Shown here piece by piece: positions 1-11,057 of a stretch of 64,000 bases of DNA; positions within the stretch are counted from its first letter, which is position 1; each line of letters starts with the position of its first letter. The position numbers were made by a program, and so were the translations under genes. The notes below the pieces were generated by a model. That model was not told the DNA's origin. It worked only from the letters and a program-made list of their open reading frames with translations, and made no database searches. Source of the stretch: Rhododendron vialii (lineage: Eukaryota; Streptophyta; Magnoliopsida; Ericales; Ericaceae); contig NC_080564.1 in the NCBI RefSeq assembly GCF_030253575.1, forward strand, positions 10,928,501 through 10,992,500, written 5' to 3'.

Positions 1-887
1 GGGCGCCAGTTGATGCTACCCTGTTGGTAGCACCACGTCCCCGTGTGGAGACAGTGAGTAGAAAGCTAAGGTTAATGGGTTGGTGCACCATCGTACCTAG
101 GATTGGAGGCGATCGAGAGTATCCGGAGGAAGATGACTGGCTAGTATTGCAGAGGGGAATGGATTGTTCTTCTGGGATCACTTGCCTTCGACCAGCAGGT
201 CTTCTTAGCACCACGCGTGTCTGAGGTACGCCTTCAGGAATTACAACTTCGCCTGGCTGTCCGGCAAAAGTAACACCAGCTTGAAGTCTTGAGTTGCGTG
301 GTTGGGGAGCAATGGAGGTTGAAGCAGTGCTGGTGCTAGGGTGAGCAAGCCTTCTGTCTATAACCCCTCTATATGAAGGGTCGTACCCCAGCAGCACTTC
401 CGCGTTACGACCCCGACCAGCTGTAGAGGTGCCCGGTTCACCTGCGTACTTTAAGATCTTATTGATGTCCTTTGTTCAAACGTTGCTTGGTACACGTCTG
501 GGACGCCTGTTAGCATTTTCAGCCGCAAGATCGAAATTGAAACAGCAAAATTAGACACAAAGAAAAGCTACGAGAAAGCAGTAAACCAATATTGCAAAGA
601 TAAAAAATATTGAGGAGCATACGTGGGTATCCCCATATGTGGGGGCAGTGGAGGCCCACCACCTGACCATCCTCTCCTAGTGGCTCAAAGGCTCCAGTAA
701 CGTAAAGAAAATCAATCTCATGATCCCGAGCAGAATCTGGCAAGTTGAGCACGAGACGCTTGTCTGCTTTTCTAACTTTGAAGTAAAAAGTGTTATATTC
801 AGGGTTTAGTACAATACTGTACCACCACTGGATGTCCCAAATTCCTAGCTGGGTCCCCAAAATTCTATTCAGAGTAACTACTCCCAT
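1..887 (-). pseudogene. Gypsy-type gag-like ORF, degenerate and partial
   Basis: From 887 downward the translation contains a block around FYFKVRKADKRLVLNLPDS and DFLYVTGAFEP. This resembles the plant 'putative gypsy type transposon' domain (aromatic-rich, followed by an F-V-x-G-x-x-E segment). The first frame ends at 519. A second frame (…AENANRRPRR…, then KDINKILKYAGEPG…) takes up the reading between about 530 and the left edge, with a TGA near 478. It reads through to base 1, so the gene continues outside the window. A shift between the two frames plus the TGA indicates decay. The function assignment rests on recognising the domain by eye. Confidence 0.5.
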
Positions 888-1596
888 TATCAGTGTAGGG
901 GGATGAAAACAATTGATGCCTGCTGATCAACTGGATTGCAACGGTTTTCTCGTGCCTCTTCACCGGAACCCTAATTCGTCGTCGGAACCCTAATCTGCAA
1001 AATAGACAGGGGGTGAGCGCACCTCTGCCTCTCGTGGCAAAGGCCCTTCGATGCCAAAGTTAGTATCACGTACTAGCAGTTTAAACCCTAATTATCAATA
1101 GGAAAGCAAGAATGCAAAGTATTGCGTACCTGAGAAACACAGAAACACAGAAAATCTTGGACACCAACGATAGTTAATTAACAAATATGGATGTGTCATT
1201 GTTAGCTGTGTATACATGTATCATGTGGAAATCGATGATTGTATAACCTGTTGTTTGTAAGTTATGGGTTAGCGGATATGAGATTGTTCTGCTGAGCTTT
1301 TGTAGCTCACGGTGTTGCCTTTTTGGTGACCCTGACATATTATATCGATGGCGACGCTGGTATAATGTGTCAGACTTTGTAAATGATCAAGGTGAGCAGT
1401 ACACCTTGGAGGCCTTTGGAATTGAAGAGCTGGCTCAGATGGAGGAGCAGGCGGAGCTGTAGTTAGGAACCTTAGTTCCCTTCCCTTATGTAATAAAAGT
1501 ACTCTCATGAGAGTTTTATTGTAATAACGAGCCAGACTCCATTTGATTTTATTAATAAAATGTCTTTTTAACGTACCCAAAATTTGAGGCGTTACA
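1..1596 (-). mobile_element. Ty3/Gypsy-type element, 5' part, cut by window edge
   Basis: Read on the minus strand, an LTR-like end begins at 1596 with TGTAACGCC and abuts Copia gag sequence abruptly. After about 700 bases of non-coding sequence comes a gag-like frame that runs off the left edge. The start TGTAACGCCTC is a common opening of plant Gypsy LTRs. The inner LTR border and the primer-binding site were not located, so the extent of the LTR (perhaps 1596 down to about 1100) is a guess. The insertion into a Copia element in the same orientation makes this the younger of the two. Confidence 0.55.
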
Positions 1597-2865
1597 AATT
1601 GGGACACTGTGACCATTGGGAAGCTTAACACTAGAAGAGCCCAAACTAGTGATATGAGTAAGAAATGAAGATGAGCTGACCATATGATCAGTAGCCCCTG
1701 TATCTATAACCCAATGTGTAGAATGGAAATATGATTTTGCATTGAGTGCAATACTTGAGAGTTTGCAATTTGGCGGAATGTTACCTACAGAATTTGCCAT
1801 GTGTTGAGAGTTATGAAGCAATGTCAGTAGTTGTTGACATTGCTCTGGAGTGAAAGGAAAAACACCCGGCGGAGCAGCGGAAGAAACTTGATTCGCCATA
1901 GCAGATGTTGAAGGATTTGAGGTAAAAACACTCGGCAGAGCAGCAGAAGAAACTTTATTCGCCATGGCAGGTGTTGAAGGATTTGATGCGCCCTTATGAA
2001 GTCGATGGCCCGGTGGATAACCATGCAACTTATAGCAATTTTCTTTTACATGCCCAGGCCAACGATAATAAGTACAGGTAGGTTTCTTAGAGTTTAGAGA
2101 CTTCGGAGATCGAGAATCAGGAATGAAGTTTCCTCTTCTAACCAAAAGTGCTGCAGCATCTGATAATGGTGGTGAAACAATAATGGAGCGTTGCCTTTCC
2201 TTTTGCAAGATAAGTGAGAAGGCCTTCTTGACGGTGGGAATGGGATCCATGAGAAGAATTTGGCCACGGACAGGGGTATAAGTGTTATCAAGGCCCATCA
2301 AAAATTGGATGGTGTGTGTTCGTTGTTGGTAATCTTCTAAAACCCTCACAGTTCCACATGAACATTTTGGAAGAGGATTATAGAGATTTAATTCATCCCA
2401 TAATGTCTTCAGCCTTGTAAAGTAATTGGAGATTGAATCTGTACCTTGAGAAATAGAGCTGATATCACACTGAATTTGGTAAATGCGTGGCCCGTTAATT
2501 TGTGAAAAACGATCTTGCAAATCCACCCAGAGTTCTCAAGCAGTTTCAGCATAGATCGCATTGCCTGCAAGTTTTTTTGAGAGGGCATTCATTATCCAAG
2601 ATGAAACCATGTCATCACACCGTCACCATGGGTCATGAGTTGGATCAGTTTTTGGAGGTATAGGTAAGGTTCCATCTATGAAACCAGATTTGTTTTTGGC
2701 ACTCAAAGCTCTGATCATGGCTCGGCTCCATGATGTGTAGTTGTCACCAGTTAATGGTGATGACACTAGAAGAGTACCAGGATTATCTGATGGGTGTAGG
2801 AAATAAACATTCATAGACACATCATTGTTGTTGGACTTAGCAACTTTATTAGATGTCTCTTCCAT
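1597..2865 (-). pseudogene. Copia gag-protease remnant, interrupted
   Basis: Minus strand. The N-terminal gag block (2865-2623) includes a GDNYTSWSRAM segment typical of Copia gag. The remainder (2526-1597) carries a gag core, a degraded zinc knuckle where C-x2-C has become C-x2-Y (CTYYRWPGHVKENC), and an aspartic protease site DTGATDHM. Two in-frame stops break it, a TGA at about 2623 and a TGA at about 2531. Homology ends abruptly at 1597 where the Gypsy LTR begins, so integrase and reverse transcriptase would have to lie beyond the left edge. It cannot encode a functional polyprotein as it stands. Confidence 0.75.
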
Positions 2866-2956
2866 AGTAGAAGGTGGAAGAATGATCGATAGAAAAGAAA
2901 GAAATAGTTGTATGAATTGATCTCAGTTCAAAAGAAAAATGTTAGGGCAGAACTCT

Positions 2957-2968
2957 GCTCTGATACCA
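2957..2968 (-). other. Copia primer-binding site (initiator tRNA-Met)
   Basis: On the minus strand these bases read TGGTATCAGAGC, the complement of the 3' end of plant initiator tRNA-Met. This is the standard primer-binding site of Copia elements. It directly follows the presumed 5' LTR and lies about 90 bases before the gag start. Confidence 0.8.
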
Positions 2969-3023
2969 TGAAGATTTTAGATAATGGAGAGGTAAAAATC
3001 TATATATGTTATCATTCTCTGGC

Positions 3024-3104
<81 letters not shown>

Positions 3105-3152
3105 CACGATAATGTGCAGAATAAGCTAAGTAAGGAAAGAATAATTACAACA
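2969..3152 (-). repeat. Probable 5' LTR of the truncated Copia element
   Basis: The minus-strand sequence opens with TGTTGTAATTATT at 3152 and ends with CA at 2969, immediately next to the tRNA-Met primer-binding site. That fits a 184-bp Copia LTR. Most of its middle is a (TA)n(CA)n microsatellite. No partner LTR is in the window, so the outer border is inferred from the TG...CA rule alone. Confidence 0.5.
3028..3104. repeat. (TA)n(CA)n microsatellite
   Basis: About 38 bases of alternating TA followed by about 36 bases of alternating CA, inside the putative Copia LTR. Confidence 0.95.
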
Positions 3153-3617
3153 GATCTCTATAATCATGGAGTGATTCAAGTGTATCCCTCGATCAATGGT
3201 TTGACCAAATCATTCTGATTTTAGCATATCCTGGGAGGCATGATACATGCCTAATAGGCAACGAATATGGAGGGAGAAGGCAGAGCACTATACATAGCTC
3301 GACAGATTTTCTAGATTTTTTTCCTCTTCGGTTTTGTTATGGGAGATAATTGTGTTGATATAATTGGAATAATTGTGGGCTGATTTTTTGAGCTAGATGT
3401 TCAAATAACTTGAGCTGGGTGTTCAAGAAATGACTAAACTATAATGAAATCAAATTCTTACATGTTTTAATGGCATAAAACAAAGGGAAAAAGCTTTCGA
3501 AAACCTAAAAGAAAGTGCAGTAATGTCTAGAAGATAGAAGTATAACCTCAAAGTTAAAACAACTAAGAAATGAAAAAAAGGATAACAAATCTGTCTGACA
3601 AGGAACAAACATCAAAA
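3153..3617. other. Spacer, no gene recognised
   Basis: AT-rich non-coding sequence. No open frame of note, no inverted repeat and no recognisable element. Confidence 0.6.
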
Positions 3618-3853
3618 TTGGGATCCAGGGTGCTATAGTGCACTCCGTGTAGTGCACATGTAGGGCGTCACATAGCCATCGATCTCATCAAGCAACGGTC
3701 TACATTAAAAATCAATTATGACCAGTAATAAATGATTCTTACTGGTCATAATTAAAAATCATATCTCAACAATTCATTGTCAAGATCGATGGCCCGTGTG
3801 CGCTCTATAGGGTGCCTTGTAGAGCCTTGCACTACAGGATTTCCCAATCCCAA
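3618..3853. mobile_element. Foldback MITE-like element
   Basis: The two ends read TTGGGATCC at 3618 and, on the opposite strand, TTGGGATTGGG from 3853. Further in, GCCATCGATCT is repeated in inverted form as AGATCGATGGC. A perfect 15-bp hairpin (arms 3714-3728 and 3739-3753, 10-nt loop) sits at the centre. It carries no protein. It shares the TAGTGCA / CACTACAGG terminal motif with the element at 29522-29709. No convincing target duplication is visible. Confidence 0.6.
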
Positions 3854-3983
3854 AACTAGGCCTGCGTACTGTTCGGATCAGTTCGAATTCTTAGGAATTC
3901 AAGGATCGAACCACAACAAATCCAAACAAGCAATATCAAAGCATTGCATTCCACTTACAACCCAAAATTAAAAATTAAAAATT

Positions 3984-4075
3984 GGCCTTGGGTCCACTAT
4001 ACCATGTTTGTAACCCACTAAGTCAATTTATCAATTTTCTAACCCACTAAGTCCATTAATAAGTATTTGGTAAGG
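3984..4075 (+). repeat. Left terminal inverted repeat of the MULE
   Basis: Begins GGCCTTGGGTCCACTATAC. The opposite-strand sequence of the right end (13521 downward) begins GGGAGAATTTTCCCCAAGTCC and then matches the same CTAAGTCCATTAA blocks. The left end appears shortened by a few bases relative to the right. Confidence 0.7.
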
Positions 4076-4199
4076 AATTGAATCCACTCCTTTTAAAAGG
4101 GGAAATAGTCCCTTACATATTTACCCTTCCTAAAATCCCGTTATCGTTTAGCCCATTATCCCCCCATTATCCCTTATATGTATGAAATAACGCTATTTA

Positions 4200-4965
4200 C
4201 GGTGGAATAGAGCGACAACGAGAAAGAGCAAGAAAGATAACGACTGTTCTCTCAAAGATCTCCTATTCCTCATCGGTTGATCCCGAATATTATCCTGTTG
4301 TTGGTGATCGTTTGTTCCTTCTCCAAGTATTCCAGGCCTTAGTTTCGCCTCGCTTCCTCTCGGGTATATCTATCTCTATCTCATCTATATGTCTCTGTCA
4401 TCTCTCTCTAGTGATCTACTGATCATGAATTTGTTTGTTCTTTTTTTTTGTTTTTGGATTTGTTATTGTACATATGAGAGTTGCATGTTAAAACTTGATA
4501 AGGTTCATCTCTAACATTGTATATAAGTTTGTTATATTTATATAACATTATATGTTCTATGTTCAGAGTTACATTGTATATAACGTTAATGTACTCTTAT
4601 GTCATGATATATAACGTTGTTATATTTATATAATATTATTTGTCCTCTGTTCAGAGTTACATTGTATATAACGTTATTGTACTCTTATATCGTGATATAA
4701 CAGTATATATTGTATATAACGTTAATATACTTATATAACATTGTATAACATTATATGTTATATGTTCAGAGTTACGTTGTGTATAACGTTATTGTACTGA
4801 TATAACGTGATATAAAATTATATATTCTCTTTTTAGAGTTACACATGCAATAACAAATATATGACCATATATGTTTGTAACGCTGTCCAGTTTTTGATAT
4901 ATAACAATATTTTTCAGTTATTTGATTTTTTACTTTTCTTGTGTGTTGTTATTTGTGAAGTAGTC
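4200..4965 (+). other. Likely 5' leader exon and intron of the transposase gene
   Basis: CT-rich sequence around 4210-4375 ends at a plausible donor (CTCTCGG/GTATAT). It is followed by T-rich, intron-like DNA with three diverged copies of a unit containing TTCAGAGTTACATTGTATATAACGTTA. The unit around 4835-4935 reappears at 7800-7905, downstream of the gene. The assignment as untranslated exon is inference. Confidence 0.35.
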
Positions 4966-7261
4966 ATGGATTCAACAATGATGTTTCTTTGTAAGTATGA
5001 GTTGCAAATTCTTCCGGTGAGGTTATCGGGTGGTGGTAGGTTGAAAGATGTTTTAAGCAACATTCATAATAGGTGGCAGAATCTGTCTGTTGGTGGGTTT
5101 TCTATTTCATATGTTTATGAGGATGGTTATTGTGCTCTTCAGAATGAATTTGATTTTGAGAACATGCTTTTTTTGTTTAGTAATTGTGATCGCATAAATG
5201 CAAAGGTTTATGAGAATAAACATAGTAGCAGGTTAATTGCTGGTAGTAATTTCGATGAAATGGGTGATGTTGATGAAAAAGTTGATGATGAGTTAGAATA
5301 TGTGGATAGAATGGACCCTGCGGAAAAGAATTCTAAACATGCGGAGACTAGGTATTTGACGGAAGCTTGGGCTGATTTGATAGATGGTGTTGGACAAGAA
5401 TTTCCCTTAGGTGTGAAGGAGTTCAGGGCTGTGCTGGCTAAATATGCGATTGAGAATGGCTTTATGTACCGTTTCGTGAAAAATGACTTACTTAGGGTGA
5501 CGGCTGTTTATGTTATTATGGGGTGTGAATGGCACGTGCATGCTATTTTAAATAGAACCAATGGAGTATTTCATATTAAAAAGTGTCATAATGAGCATAA
5601 TTGTGGTTCAACGTATCAAACCAATAAGTATAAGCGCGTGTCATCCCGTCTGGTTGCGAATGAGATAGCTAAAATTGTCAAGAAAAAACCTAAGACTTCT
5701 CCAATCGACATGCTAGATTGGTTCACAGACAAGTATGGTCTTGATTTGTGCTATCATAGTGCTTGGTTAGGTGTTGAAAAGGCAAGGGGGGATTATATGG
5801 AGATTATGAAGGTTCATTCGATAGGCTTCGATGGTACGTTCAAGCTGCAAGGGCTACGAATCCGAGGAGCATATTGAGGCTCGAATCTGATCATGTAACC
5901 AAGGAGTTTTCGCGACTGTTTGTGTCGTTTGACGTTTGTATCAAGGGGTTCAACTACTGTCGATCGTTTCTGTGTCTTGATGCCACCCATCTGAAAGGTA
6001 GATTCAAAGGAACATTCCTTGCCTCAACAAGGAAAGATGCAAATCAATGTACATTTGTTTTGGTTGTTTATGTTTTGACCTTATATATTTAAATTCATTC
6101 GTACAGTTTTGAATGTATAACACTGTATGTTCTATTATGTGAAGCTACATATGGCAGAAGTTCGCATATAATGTAATACGTTATCATTCATGTACAGGTT
6201 TATTCCCTATAGCTTATGCAATTTGTGACGCTGAAAATGATACTAATTAGACTTGGTTTCTTGGCCTTTTGAGGAGTATATTGTCCACTCACCCTATTAC
6301 CTTTATTGCTGATCGTAAAGCAGGTTTTGTCAACAACATCCCTGTTATGTTCCCCGATTATCATCATGCATACTGTCTTTATCACCTACAGTTTAACTTG
6401 AAAGATCACTTTCCTGGTCAGTTTAGGAAAGGCTTTCGGAACAGGCTCGTTGAATTGTTCAACAAATGTGCATATGCTTCATCGGTGTCGATTTACAAAG
6501 CTGCTGAGGAAGAATTTTACCAATTTGGTGGAGATAAAGCTAGGACCTTTATTGCGAGTGTCCCCAAAGAGCATTTGAGTAACGCGTATTTCGAAGGTCA
6601 ATGGTATGGTGAGATGAGTTCTAGTGCTATGGAGTCGTTTAATAATTGGATTCTTAAAGCTTGGGAAATGCCTGTGTTTTATTTAGTCGATGAGCTTCAT
6701 CGCAAAATTATGAAGCAAATGGCAGCTAGGAGAGTAAAGTTGATGAAATGGAATTCAGTGATTTGTCCGAAGATGGATAAGAAGTTAGTTCGCTTTATCA
6801 AGAAAGGAAGGTCGTGGAGGATCATTATGTCAAAGGTTGGTTTGTACGAGGTGCGCTGTCTTCCCCCGAAGGTAGCATATGTTGAGGAAAGGACGTGCTT
6901 TTGTGGTAATTGGCAGTCTACCGGTTTCATGTGTAGGCATGCTGCAACGGTTATTATAAAAGCTTGTAGAGGGGAAGGAAATTTGGTGGACCACATTGAT
7001 CCGTTATACCTTGTTGATGCGTATCAACGTGCATATGAAGAACCTATATATCCAGTTGTAGAGAGTGACATTTTCGATTTTACAAAAGAAGGTGACCGGT
7101 TTATAAACCCTCCACGTAATAGGCGGCCAGCAGGTAGGCCCAAGGTTAAACGTATTCGTTCAAGGGGTGAAGAGTCGAACACCAGGCCAAATAAATGTGG
7201 GAGGTGCCACAAGGCTACAAAGCACAATAGAAGAACATGCAAAGAGCCAAGCGATATATGA
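4966..7261 (+). pseudogene. MuDR-type transposase, broken by frameshift and stop
   Basis: The ATG at 4966 (MDSTMMF) is preferred over an upstream in-frame ATG at 4861 whose product would be a hydrophobic lead-in from intron-like sequence. Domains in order: an N-terminal ligand-like region, a MuDR DNA-binding domain (about 5400-5620, C-H pattern ending KCHNEHNC), and the MULE DDE transposase. The acidic triad is visible as D in LDATHLKG, D in IADRKAG and E in AMESFNNW. A C-terminal SWIM zinc finger (CFC…CRH, about 6895-6945) and a CxxC-type knuckle at about 7195-7240 follow. A frameshift near 5845 separates the first part. A GT-AG intron fits at 6049-6197, and in-frame TAG 6248-6250 lies where the family has Trp or another residue. 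This degenerate copy would normally bind the TIRs and catalyse excision. Confidence 0.85.
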
Positions 7262-7399
7262 GACAAAGAGGTCAAATATGAGAATAAAGGAGAGATTATG
7301 ATGAAGAATAGAATATAGTTGGGGGTTGTTTTGTTTTTCCTGATTTATGCTTAAAATATTAAAATTGTTTCTTTTGGATTATGGATAAATAAAGAGTTT

Positions 7400-7745
7400 T
7401 ACTGTTTTGTGGACATTAGGTGTGTACACTTTGACATATTAACATTATATAACCTTATATGACGTTCTATATTCTCTCTTCCAGGTTCACTGCTGTTTTA
7501 TAGACATCAGTTGTGTACGGTGTGACATATTACAATTATATAACGTTATATAACTTACTATATTTTCCTTTTCAGGTTCATTGATGTTTTATAGACATCA
7601 GTTGTGTACGGTGTGACCTATTACAGTTATATAACGTTATATAACTTACTGTATTCTCTTTTTCAGGTTCACTGATGTTTTATAGACATCAGTTGTGTAC
7701 GGTGTGACATATTATAGTTATATAACTTTCTATATTCTCCTATTC
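7400..7745. repeat. Tandem repeat, about 91-bp unit, four copies
   Basis: The phrase TTTTATAGACATCAGTTGTG recurs near 7497, 7587 and 7677, with a diverged first copy near 7405. Each unit ends in TTCAGGTTCACTG and contains TATATAACGTTATATAAC. The array lies just past the transposase stop codon. Confidence 0.85.
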
Positions 7746-8625
7746 AGGTACACTGTATATAACGTTATTGTACTTATATAACTTTATATAATATTATATG
7801 GTATCCTTTTTTAAGTTACATATGACATAGTCAAATATATGACCATATATGTTTGTAACATTGTACAGTTTTTTATATATAACCATGTTTGTCGGTAATT
7901 TGATTTTTTTGAAAAATTAAGGATGCAAATCTAAATTGATTTTGGTTGTTTAGGTTTAACGTTATATATTGAAATTCATTAACAATAACCATTTGTCCAG
8001 TTAAGAATATATAACGTTATAATATTTTATACAGTGGAAGCAGCACAACACAACCAAAAGAAATCATATAACAATGTTATAGAAGATTCTGTCGTGTATT
8101 TGAGTCCAAAAGTCAATATATGACCATGTAGGTACATCGAATACATTGTGATGAACTATACATTTTAATTCTCAAATGTAACAACCTGTCAACATTCCCA
8201 AATACATTAACATATTAATAACTTATGCACCCATGAAATTCCATCATTGACAAAATGTACCATCTAAAATAGGCAATCACTAACAGTTCATAGGCGAAGT
8301 CAAATCCGATCAAAATATACAGACCCCTTAACCAAAGAAAACCCTAAACCAATAAATAATGTCTTGGAAACACCATCTAACTATCTTTATCACCATAGTG
8401 TACCATATAAGACAGAGTATTATTTACAAGTCAATGGCCAAGTCAAAGTTTCTTCGGAATTAACCATCAAAGTGGATTGTACCATATTAAGACCAATAAA
8501 ATATCCTTTCTGCTATCCTTACCAGAAAAAAAAAATTAAAAACCATATTTGTGTCGAGGACACCACGTCACTCCCCATCTCACAAACAATCTCACCATCA
8601 TATGTACACTCCATCGCACGAACGC

Positions 8626-11057
8626 TCATTGCAACCCCTTCCCTATCCTTCTTGCTTCCCATTTCTTTATTGTCCTGCTTCTACTTTCATCGTTCAAACC
8701 TCCTTCGGTCAAGGTTTTGATTATACCTAGGAGGTCTACCACTTCATCTTGCTCACTTTCCGTTTCCTCATCACTCGTATCCTCCATGACCTCATCGCCC
8801 GACTTGTCAACTGCCGTCTTCAACTTAGCAGCCTTAACATTAGGGACTAGGGAAAACCTATACAAGTCTTCCTCCGCGTCGCTTGGCTCCAATTCTGAAG
8901 ATAATACTTTTAAAAATAGACAATAAATAATGATGTTTATAACTCACATCTAGCACCAAAACTGTTTTATAATGGATCAAATACGTTCATAAAAAAACAT
9001 ATAACTCTATACAATGCTTACCAACTGCGGATCAAGAGAGTGCAAGTTGTTTGTACGCAGTGCATTTGTTAGGTCACCAAGTCTCCACTTGATGAACCTT
9101 GGTATGATTTGTGGATCTCCCTGATTAATTAAAGACACGTGCTCACAAAGCCAATACTGTTTTTGAATGAAGGCAAAAATTAGTTTAAAACATACCAGAA
9201 AATTGGAAAAACTATAAACATTATAAATTGGGAAGTCATTGTTACCATAAGTCCCATTACGCATCCTCCGACTTTTGTTGGTTTCGAAGAAGCCCTTTTG
9301 TTGAATTCTTGGATGACGTCTTTGGTGATGAAGGTTGCCCAATCGTAGGAGGTGCTATTATCCAAATATTCCACAAACTCCAAGTAACCCCAATGCACTC
9401 TGGCTTGTGTGTTTGCAAAAAACAATGTCCCTATTAACAAAAGGCATAGGACACGCGCCAAATCATTCGCATCCTGCAAAGTGGTGCCTTTAACAGCCTT
9501 GGTAAAGAATTCCCTTAGTAACGGAATTGTTAATATCCTTTGGCCTTTGGGACCCGAGCAAAGACGATCAGCGAAGTCTGATTTTGGGACCCTTGGAGTT
9601 GGATTTAGTACAATCCTTTTAGGACCAGATTGTATTCCAAATATGAGTGTAACCTCTTTCGCCGTTATTTTCACAGATTTGCCACCCAATTTGAATCTCC
9701 CATTAGTCCCCTCATATTGCTTTACCAACTTTAAAACGTCGGTATCGCTCTTCCTTACGTAGGCCTCATCCATTTTTGCTTCGACAATACCCAACAAAAT
9801 TTTCGCAAATGGGGTTTTCTTGATCTCCTAAATTTGAAGTGGTGTGAATTCCCCAGTAGGAATACTCCTTATCAGTTTTACCATAGTATTTAAAGTTGAC
9901 CTGCATAAAATACACACATTGGTATAGAATATCATATATAAGCAATACAATGGAAATGATTCAGAGTATCATATATAACCATATATAATTCAGGTAATAA
10001 CATTATACATAACCTTTCACAATTACGTATATCATATATAACATTGTATCAATGTTAATATGGAACATCTAACATTAATATGATGGTGCAATTCAATTAA
10101 ACTGATACAAAATATCATATAAAAGTATATATATTTCAGTTAATAACATCATATATATCCTGTCACAAGTGAGTAGAACATATATAATATTACATCAATA
10201 CAATCATATATACATATATTCATGTGTCCTTACCTGTACTGAATATGTCTCTTTACATTTCAGGGATTATTAGACATCCCGGGTTCTACTTTTTCTTGTT
10301 TTCGTTTGCCCTTGAACCCTTCACTTTTATGCCCTTTCTTCCCCTTTCCCTTTTCTTCTTCATCCCCTTCTTCTTCATCCCACTCATCTTCTTCTTCTTC
10401 CCCCTTTTCCTTTTTGTTCACCTTTGATTTTCTGTTCAAACATCCGTCCTTAGGGACTTGAGACCTTATTTTTCTTTTAAATCCTTTGTCCTCCCTTTCT
10501 TTTTGCGGTAGTTCTTTTTCTTTCTTCTTTGTGTCCTTCCGTGTGTCGATCTTTTTTTCTTCACTATCCTTACCCCTTTTCAATTTCTACACTGCCTTAA
10601 AAGAACGTGTCACTCTCTTTATTAGGGATTGCAGATCTATAACTCCTTCATCTTCCCTATTTGCCCTTTTCCTCTTTCTCTCATAAACCTTTTCAGTCTC
10701 TGACTTTTTACCATGGTCTTTGAACTTGATTCTTGTTGGCGTCACCTTTTTAGTTGGGGTAGGTGATTTCTGTACAGTTGGTGTTTCAATAGTAGCTACT
10801 GGTCCTTTACTCTTTTTTGCGACCACTTTTTCTCGGGGGGTGGGTGAGGCAGACTTGACGACCTTGGATTTATCCTCACTGTCTTCAATATTTATGACAG
10901 TTGGGTCTGCTATCCGTTTCCTTGGTGATTTCTTCTGCCTTATCTGTTTTTTATGGTCAATCATTGCTAATGGTCGAGCATTTGCCACGGGTATCAGCTC
11001 TTTCCTTGTGATTTTTGGATTAGTCATTGCTGCACATACAATGAACAAAATTAACAT
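8626..11057 (-). pseudogene. MULE accessory gene (KI-MULE/Ulp1-associated type), degenerate
   Basis: Minus strand. The first coding block (11057-10260) is very Lys/Glu-rich, like a nuclear linker, and is interrupted by TAG at about 10584 and TGA at about 10260. A donor-like AG/GTAAGG lies near 10235. The second block (about 9902-9180) reads …FTPLQI, stop, then KMDEAYVRKSDTDVLKLV and a region with ARVHWGYLEFVEYLD. This resembles the DUF1985-like segments found in plant mobile-element Ulp1-type genes. Further exons fit near 9158-9022 (YWLCEHVSL…) and 8910-8626 (acidic, SDEETESEQDE). No Cys-protease catalytic triad is visible. Introns are full of TATAACCATATAT motifs. It probably served transposition, but the exact role is unknown. 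Confidence 0.5.

Noticed and set aside
1-12. Minus-strand TGGCGCCC at the left edge, like a plant Gypsy primer-binding site
   Set aside because: The gag-like reading frame runs straight through it and the window ends there, so it cannot be told apart from coding sequence.
2908-3218. Two plus-strand frames across the (TA)n(CA)n tract
   Set aside because: Translation is almost entirely microsatellite (Tyr-Ile and Thr-His repeats).
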